A DNA stretch of 11,422 nt from contig SKLD01000305.1 of assembly GCA_007123395.1 (NCBI GenBank), positions 1 through 11,422 of the forward strand, in the 5' to 3' direction. The notes below the pieces were generated by a model. The model was not told where the DNA came from, searched no databases, and saw only the letters and a program-made list of their open reading frames with translations. The DNA comes from Opitutales bacterium. Its GTDB lineage: Bacteria; Verrucomicrobiota; Verrucomicrobiia; Opitutales; Oceanipulchritudinaceae. The position numbers and the translations under genes are program-made. Of the stretch, positions 1 through 5,291 are shown piece after piece (within the stretch, counting starts at the first letter, position 1; each line of letters begins with the position of its first letter).

Positions 1-42
1 AAGCGAGATAACGGCGAGTTTGACCTTATTTCCACTCTTCAT
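1..42 (-). CDS. N-terminus of a small putative secreted protein (cut by window edge)
   Basis: An ATG at 40-42 on the minus strand opens a frame that stays open for 14 codons to the window edge and reads MKSGNKVKLAVISL. A basic start followed by a hydrophobic run is what a signal peptide looks like. The start lies 12 bases after the stop codon of Rhs module C. This matches the spacing pattern of the two lipoprotein genes that follow modules B and A, so by position it is a candidate immunity gene for module C. No Shine-Dalgarno sequence is evident, and only 14 codons are visible. It could be a chance ORF; the rest of the gene must be seen to judge. Confidence 0.4.
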   Translation of the reverse strand, partial: MKSGNKVKLAVISL

Positions 43-54
43 TTAATATAATTG

Positions 55-486
55 TTAACGATTCTCAACTCTAACACTTCCCCGATCAAAACCCTCAATC
101 CTAATATTCGTCAAGCTATATCGAACACCCGGGGCCTTTCCACGATACAGCCTTATGTTTCGCGACCAAAACACCGAACCTCCATATCCAACCGGAGAAA
201 CTCCGTCGAAAACAATGGTTCCTCTTGATGGACCAGACACATAAGAAATCAAACTGAAATTTCCATTCATCACAGACGGAAGCTCTCCATAAACAACCAA
301 ATAAGACAAGCTTCCAGACGCAACTGAGACATGAAGACTCGGAGATAAACTGTTTGCAGAAAAAGTTCCCGTTGCGGTTGTCAACCACTGGACATCCCCG
401 GTTGTTAAATTGGCAATTTCAACCTGATGGACGAACTGCCCCTCTCTCAACGAAAATCCAAAAATATCGGATGAAATATCTCCAGT
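55..486 (-). pseudogene. Rhs C-terminal module C, 3' part (separated by IS insertion)
   Basis: This is the distal half of an Rhs-type C-terminal module whose proximal half lies beyond the IS element at 1795-2283. The frame reads T-G-D-I-S-S-D-I-F and continues for about 143 codons to a TAA at 55-57. Its first three codons (ACT GGA GAT) are the 9-bp target duplication, and they match the last three codons of the other half. Deleting the IS plus one duplication therefore restores one continuous frame. The polypeptide is rich in Ser, Gly, Val and aromatic residues and looks beta-rich; I do not recognise a family. The DNA is clearly more AT-rich than the rest of the window, as is common for horizontally acquired toxin tips. 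The only in-frame start near the left end is a GTG (487-489) made by the IS end itself, so independent expression is doubtful. Confidence 0.7.
478..486. repeat. Target site duplication of the IS element, left copy
   Basis: ATCTCCAGT lies directly outside the left IS terminus and is repeated exactly at 1795-1803 outside the right terminus. A 9-bp duplication fits the 9-13 bp range of IS4-family elements. It fixes the element borders and shows simple transposition with no later rearrangement. Confidence 0.9.
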
Positions 487-503
487 CACTAGCGTCCAGT
501 TAA
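487..503. repeat. IS terminal inverted repeat, left (transposase 3' end)
   Basis: CACTAGCGTCCAGTTAA pairs with the right terminus at 1778-1794, with mismatches only at positions 7 and 14 of 17. The transposase stop TAA (500-502) falls within it. Confidence 0.88.
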
Positions 504-1666
504 AACCCGTTGAATATCAATTGGTTAGAATCGCCATCCCCGTGTGCGCTTGTGGAGAACTCCCTAAGTAGTTGATGTAGAGGGTCTTTCTGAAACACAT
601 TTACGCTGATAACTTGCAGAATCCGGCTCAGACTCTGGTCTATCCGGTGGACTTTTTTCAAGCAGGCGACCAAGAGGTAGACGCATATGGCGATCCAGAT
701 CTGGGTCTTCACGGCGTTTTCACTCGTGCCATGGAAGGCCTTGATGCGCAGGTTTTGCTTGATCCACTTGAAGAAGAGTTCGATGTGCCAACGGCTCTTG
801 TAGATGGCCGCGATCACCGGTGGGGGCAATTTGAAGTTGTTGCTCAGGAAGACCAAGTTCGCTCCGCTTTCGGGATCAATGAACCGAATCCGACGGAGCT
901 TGTCCGGGTAGAGGTGTTTGCTCCTGGGACCGTTCAAGCGAATCGTTTGATCGCAACGCAACCCGGCGGACCGGTCGACCGGCCGGGATTCCACTACATA
1001 GAAGCGCATGTTTTTCTTTGCCCTGGTGACGAAGAAGGCCCGCTCGCAATGGATGCGGTAGAGGCGCACAAAATCAACATAGGCACGGTCCATGACATAG
1101 ATGCTCCCCGGCTCGATCATGATCCGGTCAAGGAAGTGGACGTCATGCTCTTTTCCGTCTGTAATGCTGATGAACACTGGGATAGAGCCGCGCAGATCAA
1201 TTTGCGTGTGCATCTTCACCGCCGCTTTTGTCTGACGAAATTGCGCCCAAGGGAACATCGAAAGGCACAGATCAATCGTAGTGGAATCCAGTGCATAGAC
1301 GATTTCATCCAAGTTCAGTTCGGTGGCGTCATTGTTGTAGAAGCGCCGGGCCTTGCGGATGAGGACTTGGGCCAGATCGGCGTAAACTTGCCAGGGGCGG
1401 TTCTCATTGGCATATGCGATGTTCGTTCGTGTAACATTTCCGCGGATACCCATCGCGTAAAGATGGGGACTTCCCCGCAGGCATGCTTCAATGTCACGAA
1501 GACCCTCCCTGAAAGTCGCCTGAGCGAATGCCATCGTCAGGAATTGGTCCCGTCCGCTGAAGCTCCTGCTGGCGCGCGGCATCGGGTAGCGTTGCAGGCA
1601 ACGCTCGAGTTCCTTGCGGTCCAAAAGATCAATCATTTGGGTGAAAATGAGTCGTCCTTGATTCAT
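500..1666 (-). CDS. IS4-family DDE transposase
   Basis: A 388-residue transposase that would cut and rejoin the IS ends. I chose the ATG at 1666 because the family typically begins M-N-Q-G and this start gives the usual length near 390; an in-frame ATG 35 codons upstream (1771) adds sequence unlike the family. The N-terminal region (about residues 1-90) is a DUF4372-like domain. The RNase H-like catalytic core follows, with D127 in ALDSTTIDL, D193 in YVMDRAYVDF and E296 in the IS4 signature Y-(2)-R-(3)-E-(6)-K (Y289, R292, E296, K303, within YKSRWHIELFFKWIK). No frameshift or internal stop is visible and all catalytic residues are present, so the element may still be mobile. The stop codon lies in the terminal inverted repeat. 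Confidence 0.95.
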   Translation of the reverse strand: MNQGRLIFTQMIDLLDRKELERCLQRYPMPRASRSFSGRDQFLTMAFAQATFREGLRDIEACLRGSPHLYAMGIRGNVTRTNIAYANENRPWQVYADLAQVLIRKARRFYNNDATELNLDEIVYALDSTTIDLCLSMFPWAQFRQTKAAVKMHTQIDLRGSIPVFISITDGKEHDVHFLDRIMIEPGSIYVMDRAYVDFVRLYRIHCERAFFVTRAKKNMRFYVVESRPVDRSAGLRCDQTIRLNGPRSKHLYPDKLRRIRFIDPESGANLVFLSNNFKLPPPVIAAIYKSRWHIELFFKWIKQNLRIKAFHGTSENAVKTQIWIAICVYLLVACLKKVHRIDQSLSRILQVISVNVFQKDPLHQLLREFSTSAHGDGDSNQLIFNGF

Positions 1667-1777
1667 AGAGCTGCGATTCAGTCTCAGCCGGACGCCCGGA
1701 GCGATTTCAAATGCGTGACACGTTAGGATTCGTGGATCACGCTGACATTGAGGGTGTTGCGAACGAATCAAGCGCTC

Positions 1778-1794
1778 TTAGCTGGACACTAGTG
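1778..1794. repeat. IS terminal inverted repeat, right (transposase 5' side)
   Basis: Read on the minus strand from 1794, the sequence is CACTAGTGTCCAGCTAA, matching the left end at 15 of 17 positions. The 111 bases between this repeat and the transposase start hold the presumed promoter region; I see no convincing -10/-35 pair there. Confidence 0.88.
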
Positions 1795-1803
1795 ATCTCC
1801 AGT
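1795..1803. repeat. Target site duplication of the IS element, right copy
   Basis: ATCTCCAGT is identical to 478-486 on the other side of the element. On the minus strand it encodes T-G-D in the frame of the interrupted Rhs module. Confidence 0.9.
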
Positions 1804-1962
1804 GGCAAAAACCGTTCTGAAGTTTCCAGTTGCTCTAGAGCGAGTTAAACCCGCCAATGGCAATCCGGTCTCCGGGTCAATGATCATACTGCCACCCGCT
1901 TCCGGATCCCCTATGGAAACCCCATTTCTGGTGTCATCCCCATCCGTTCCCCGATCTGATGC

Positions 1963-2282
1963 CCGTCCTTTCGGCCCATACAAATGCACCACCGCCGCGG
2001 TGCCGCCGCCGAGGAGGGCGCCGGTGCGCATGGCTTTCCAGATGTCCTGCCCGTAGACGGCGGCGGTCATGGCGCTGGAGAGCGCCCCGACGACGGTGCC
2101 GTGGGCGATGGCGTGGCCGAGGGTGTCGGCGGCGAAGCCCATCCACGCGGCGGCCCCGTCGGCGATGGGCACGGCGATCATGCCCGCGACGGACCCGATG
2201 GCCATGCCCTTGATGAAGGCCCCCGCCGTGGCCCCGTTGGCAGCGGCCCCCACAGCGCCGCCGATGAGCCCGGCGACGGGGG
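1963..2282 (-). repeat. Rhs linker repeat, copy in module C
   Basis: This 320-bp segment aligns without gaps to 5889-6208 (constant offset 3926) in the same orientation. I count about 17 differences (about 95% identity), including one exact run of 110 bp (1985-2094). It encodes the glycine-zipper-like hydrophobic domain that precedes the variable tip. Both ends of the similarity are sharp. Confidence 0.9.
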
Positions 2283-2321
2283 GCTGAGTGGAGTGAAGCG
2301 CAGAAATTCCTCAACCCCGCC

Positions 2322-2786
2322 TCAATCAAGGGTCTCCTCACCCCGGCTGTCGGGATCGATCAGAAAATCGAACATCCATTCGATCCGCTCCGGGACAGGG
2401 TCGACGAGTTTGACGGCGGTCTGATCTCCCCCGTCGTGACCAATCCTTAGGTTGATAATATTCGCGGGCCGCCGCACTCGACCGCTTGTGCGGATCGTGA
2501 GGTCTTCGAAAACAAAGCGAATGCTGAGGCTGACGCCTCTCTGCCCCGGTCCGCCGATCCCATCCGATTCATTCCGGAACGATGTCATCAGGTAACCAAT
2601 CAAATCCGGATCGCGGACGGTGACGCTCCTGATATGACCTTGAAATGCGCTCTCGAAGTAAATCTCCACGGGCACATGCCCGCTGTCCTGCAAAACACGC
2701 TCCGAGATCTTGCCCAAGTGTTGGGGGCAACCCGTAAGGAAGATATAGGCCGAAATCATAATGACAATTGAAGGCAGGTATTTCAT
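2322..2786 (-). CDS. Small exported lipoprotein 2, candidate immunity protein for Rhs module A
   Basis: A 154-residue protein with a clear lipoprotein signal: MKYLP, a hydrophobic stretch, then lipobox LTGC with the modified Cys at residue 20. It should be exported and lipid-anchored. The start at 2786 is preferred over an upstream in-frame ATG at 2918, because only 2786 gives a signal peptide; the longer form would overlap the Rhs gene by more than 100 bases. The start lies 25 bases after the stop of Rhs-A. The mature part looks mixed alpha/beta (for example VTVRDPDLIGYL and PVPERIEWMFDFLID). I do not recognise a family. A small, unique lipoprotein directly behind an Rhs C-terminal tip is what a cognate immunity protein would look like, but that role is inferred from position alone. 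Its G+C content looks lower than that of the Rhs core. Confidence 0.78.
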   Translation of the reverse strand: MKYLPSIVIMISAYIFLTGCPQHLGKISERVLQDSGHVPVEIYFESAFQGHIRSVTVRDPDLIGYLMTSFRNESDGIGGPGQRGVSLSIRFVFEDLTIRTSGRVRRPANIINLRIGHDGGDQTAVKLVDPVPERIEWMFDFLIDPDSRGEETLD

Positions 2787-2811
2787 CGAAGGTTTCGGGA
2801 AAGGAAATTGG

Positions 2812-4833
2812 CTACGGATGCGCGCCGGACTGGAACTGATCCTCCCACCGCTGCAAATGCCAAAATGCTTGCGTGTATCCTTGTGTCTCAAGGAAATGAG
2901 CGGCGGCGTAATGCCCATGCAACAAACGGTATCCCCCGCGTCCTATGGGTCTGAACGTGTAATGATCGATCTGGAACATGGTGCCGGTGAAAGACCATTC
3001 CGAGTCTCCCACAACGAGCACCCCGTCGGCAACGCCGAAATAGGCTCCTCCGAGGGCGTTCCCCAAATCACTCATTTCCGGTAAGTAGCGCACGGAGAAG
3101 TCATATCCACCACGCACCCGCCAATCGGTGCGCAACCGATGCTTGCCCGGACCCAAGCGCGCCGCCACCCGCTGGAAGTGGAGAAATGCGGCAGCTCGGT
3201 AATTCGGGTCCATACGGATCTGGAGGGCGAACCGGTCGTTCAACTCGAATTGCCACGCATTCTCCAGGTCGACAGCATCTTCCGGGAAGCTCCCGTCCAG
3301 ATAGGCCCGCCCGAGGTGGGCCGAAAAGTCGCGGCCGATGGCGGCCTCCCGGTTGACAAAAATCCTAAAGTGAATCCGAGCGAGCCGCTCGGAGACTCCG
3401 GGAGATCGGTCGCTCCTGCGGGAGAGATACCGGACCGACCGGTAGGTGTCATAGTAAGAGAGACCGTCCTCGAACAAATCGCCCCAAGGATTCTCCCGCG
3501 CATCGGTGAAGCCCGGGCTGAAACTCCCGCCGGGATTGCGATAGCCATAGTATCCCTGCATCCCCCCGTAAACGGCCCCCGCCCAACCGCCGCTACGGTA
3601 CCCCATATAGCCATTGAAGGCGACTGCCAAAAAGGGACCGATGACCGGAATCGATGCAAGTGCCCACGATGTGATTGCATTGGCCACCCCTTTGACGGTT
3701 GATTTCGCCCAATCCCAAGCCTTGTCAATGAAATACCCGCTCGGGTCCGTGTAGCTGAGCGGATTGTTGAGAACGTAGGTGTAGCGGTTGTAGTTTTGCA
3801 GGTTGTTGGGTTCCTGCACGAAGGGGTCGGCGGAGAGAAAGCGCCCGGTGCCGGGATCATACAAACGCCCGCCCATGTGGACGAGGCCCGTGCCGCCGAG
3901 CATGCGGTGCCCGCCGAAGCCCTGGTCGGCGGGGTAGTCCGGCCACGCGCTGAAGAGCGGGAGGTTCTGCCAAGTGTCGGGATCGCGCGGCTGCCCCCAT
4001 GCGTCGAAACTGAACTCCGAGACAATCGCTCCGCTGCGGCTGAGCACAAGGCTGGCCGAGCCAAGGTGGTCGCCCACGGTGTAGCTGCCGGAATCTTCGA
4101 CAAAGAACCCGTTGTTGTAGATCTCAACGAGCCGCGCGGTGGCTCCGCCGGGCAGGGGAATGAGCTGGGTGCGGTGCTCGAAGGCCGAGGTGCCCGCACG
4201 CTCCACTTGGTAGAGCCCGCCGGAGGCGAGCCACGTGCGCTTGTTGTCGTGGTAGCTGTATTGACCGACTTGCTCCAGCCCCGCGCCGTAGACGAAGGCA
4301 TGGCCCTGGCTGTTGCCGAAGTTGTAGACGTAGCGCGGTTTGCCCCACGCGTGCCATTCGAGGATCTGCCACTCGTCGTTGACCGCGTCGTAGCGCCCCG
4401 TCAACTCCCCGCGGCCGTTGTACTGGCTGTACATCCAGCCGCCGAGGTCGGCCTGGTAGGTCCACGAGAGGCGGTTGAAGCGGGCGGAGTCGTAATTATT
4501 GCTCGTGCCCGGCTTGGTGAGCAGGTTGCCGAGGGCGTTGTAGCTGTGATTGGCCGGCACCTGGTGCGGGGCGAGGTTGCCCATGGCCCGCCCCCGCAGG
4601 CGGTTGAGCCCGTCGTAGCGGAAGCTCTCGACGAGATTGCGCGCCGCGCCGCCGCGCATCGACTGGTCGCGGCGCTGCACGAGGTTTCCGAGGTTGTCGC
4701 GGATCTTGTTCACGTGCCCGAGACCGGGATCGAACTCATGGATGACGTGGAAGTTGTCTGGGCGGCGCACCCCGGCGACGCCGTGATCGATCATGGCAAG
4801 GCAGGTTTTCCCGTGCTCCGGTACCGTTTTCAT
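2812..4833 (-). CDS. Rhs core fragment with C-terminal module A (5'-truncated Rhs family protein)
   Basis: A 673-residue polypeptide. Residues about 30-165 hold degenerate YD/Rhs repeats (HEFDPGLGHVNKIRDNLGN, FRYDGLNRLRG, HSYNALGNL, YNGRGELTGRYD). Residues about 225-367 are the Rhs-associated core (VGDHLGSASLVLSRSG, FDAWGQPRDPDTW, GGRLYDPGTGRFLSADPF, YVLNNPLSYTDPSGY). The tip starts after DPSGY: a hydrophobic Gly/aromatic-rich linker to about 435, then a unique region to 673. Near its end, GGAYFG, W613-x-F-x-G and I-D-H-Y-T-F (622-627) recall the colicin M catalytic domain, but the second Asp of the colicin D-x-Y-D motif is Thr here. Full Rhs proteins usually exceed 1000 residues; no signal peptide, PAAR or long repeat cage is present. 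The ATG lies 4 bases after the lipoprotein 1 stop, with GGAG 7 bases before it. This is most likely a displaced core-plus-tip cassette, possibly coupled to the preceding gene. Confidence 0.88.
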   Translation of the reverse strand: MKTVPEHGKTCLAMIDHGVAGVRRPDNFHVIHEFDPGLGHVNKIRDNLGNLVQRRDQSMRGGAARNLVESFRYDGLNRLRGRAMGNLAPHQVPANHSYNALGNLLTKPGTSNNYDSARFNRLSWTYQADLGGWMYSQYNGRGELTGRYDAVNDEWQILEWHAWGKPRYVYNFGNSQGHAFVYGAGLEQVGQYSYHDNKRTWLASGGLYQVERAGTSAFEHRTQLIPLPGGATARLVEIYNNGFFVEDSGSYTVGDHLGSASLVLSRSGAIVSEFSFDAWGQPRDPDTWQNLPLFSAWPDYPADQGFGGHRMLGGTGLVHMGGRLYDPGTGRFLSADPFVQEPNNLQNYNRYTYVLNNPLSYTDPSGYFIDKAWDWAKSTVKGVANAITSWALASIPVIGPFLAVAFNGYMGYRSGGWAGAVYGGMQGYYGYRNPGGSFSPGFTDARENPWGDLFEDGLSYYDTYRSVRYLSRRSDRSPGVSERLARIHFRIFVNREAAIGRDFSAHLGRAYLDGSFPEDAVDLENAWQFELNDRFALQIRMDPNYRAAAFLHFQRVAARLGPGKHRLRTDWRVRGGYDFSVRYLPEMSDLGNALGGAYFGVADGVLVVGDSEWSFTGTMFQIDHYTFRPIGRGGYRLLHGHYAAAHFLETQGYTQAFWHLQRWEDQFQSGAHP
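3733..4150 (-). repeat. Rhs core repeat, copy in cassette A
   Basis: This 418-bp segment aligns without gaps to 6312-6729 (constant offset 2579), same orientation. I count about 30 differences (about 93% identity), unevenly spread: 3890-3972 and 4064-4150 are exact runs of 83 and 87 bp. It encodes the Rhs core from GGATARLVEIYNN to DPSGY. Cassette A continues as Rhs sequence upstream of it; cassette B does not. Confidence 0.92.
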
Positions 4834-4837
4834 TCAC

Positions 4838-5278
4838 TCACTCCGCGTCACCACCGCCCCCGCCCATCCCCTCCGGACACGGGATCTCCTGTTCGGCGGT
4901 GAGGTCGTGCTCTGTGCCGAACACCCGGTCCCGCCCCGCCGAACGGAAGACCACGTAGCACACCCCGTCGCGCTCCACATAATCATGCCGGATCGGCGTG
5001 CCCCAGCCGTCGTGGAGAAGCGCCTCGCGGTCGCGGGCGTATTTAGCCTCGTCCACAGTTTCGCCGCGGCTTGCGTACGAATGTTCGACGACCACGCGCA
5101 GGGCCTCCTCCATCGACACCTGATGGTGATTGAAGGCATGGAAGTGGCGAAAAACGTCGGTCCACTGGCCCAAAATAGGCTCTGTATCGCGGTCAAGCGG
5201 CACTTCCTGACAGGCAGTGAGGAAGAGATGCACAAGAGACGCCAACGACATGAGGATAAGAAATCGCGTGTTTCTCAT
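4838..5278 (-). CDS. Small lipoprotein 1 with pseudopilin-G-like C-terminus, candidate immunity protein for Rhs module B
   Basis: A 146-residue protein. Its N-terminus MRNTRFLILM plus a hydrophobic run ends in lipobox LTAC with Cys at residue 23, so it should be exported and lipid-modified. Residues about 56-128 resemble the C-terminal half of type II secretion pseudopilin G: D90-G-W-G-T-P followed by SAGRDRVFGTEHDL (113-126). This matches the DPWGNPY and S-x-G-x-D-x-x-x-G-T-x-D-D-I signatures, which in that family belong to the calcium-binding loop. The pilin N-terminus and its prepilin peptidase site are absent, so it is not a normal pseudopilin. The start lies 13 bases after the Rhs-B stop and the gene ends 4 bases before Rhs-A. 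By position it is the candidate immunity partner of the caspase-like tip of module B; that role is inferred. The C-terminus is a run of glycines. Confidence 0.78.
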   Translation of the reverse strand: MRNTRFLILMSLASLVHLFLTACQEVPLDRDTEPILGQWTDVFRHFHAFNHHQVSMEEALRVVVEHSYASRGETVDEAKYARDREALLHDGWGTPIRHDYVERDGVCYVVFRSAGRDRVFGTEHDLTAEQEIPCPEGMGGGGGDAE

Positions 5279-5291
5279 TTGTACAGGTAGT

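Larger units (their letters stand above)
487..1794 (-). mobile_element. IS4-family insertion sequence, complete (1308 bp)
   Basis: The element is bounded by imperfect terminal inverted repeats: CACTAGCGTCCAGTTAA at 487-503 and, on the opposite strand, CACTAGTGTCCAGCTAA at 1794-1778 (15 of 17 identical). It is flanked by a perfect 9-bp direct repeat, ATCTCCAGT. It carries one intact DDE transposase gene whose stop codon lies inside the left-hand repeat. Length, ends and transposase fit the IS4-family branch with a DUF4372-like N-terminal domain. It has inserted into Rhs C-terminal module C in the same orientation as the surrounding genes. There is no second copy in the window, so it is a simple insertion and not a composite transposon. 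Confidence 0.93.
1795..2283 (-). pseudogene. Rhs C-terminal module C, 5' part (orphan, no Rhs core, split by IS)
   Basis: This is the proximal half of a displaced Rhs C-terminal module. From about 2282 down to 1963 it encodes the same glycine/alanine-rich hydrophobic domain as module B (GLIGGAVGAAANGATAGAF through LYGPKGR). It then diverges abruptly into a different sequence of about 53 codons ending F-A-T-G-D at the insertion point. Upstream, similarity to module B stops at about 2283. The frame then runs through unrelated codons to an in-frame TGA (2311-2313), so the Rhs core and any normal start are missing. A GTG at 2253 could initiate but has no supporting evidence. The IS introduces a TAG stop at 1789-1791. 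After precise excision, this half and 55-486 form one frame. As it stands it is a broken, silent cassette located just after lipoprotein gene 2. Confidence 0.75.

Noticed and set aside
614..1726. 370-codon plus-strand open frame inside the IS
   Set aside because: Antisense to the transposase, which carries the full DDE and YREK signatures.
1667..1771. Upstream start at 1771 for the transposase
   Set aside because: The extra 35 residues do not resemble the family, which starts M-N-Q-G as at 1666.
2787..2918. Upstream start at 2918 for lipoprotein 2
   Set aside because: It would overlap Rhs-A by over 100 bases and hide the lipoprotein signal that starts at 2786.
3796..4902. 368-codon plus-strand open frame
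   Set aside because: Antisense shadow of the Rhs-A core; no recognisable motifs and Val/Ala/Glu-rich translation.
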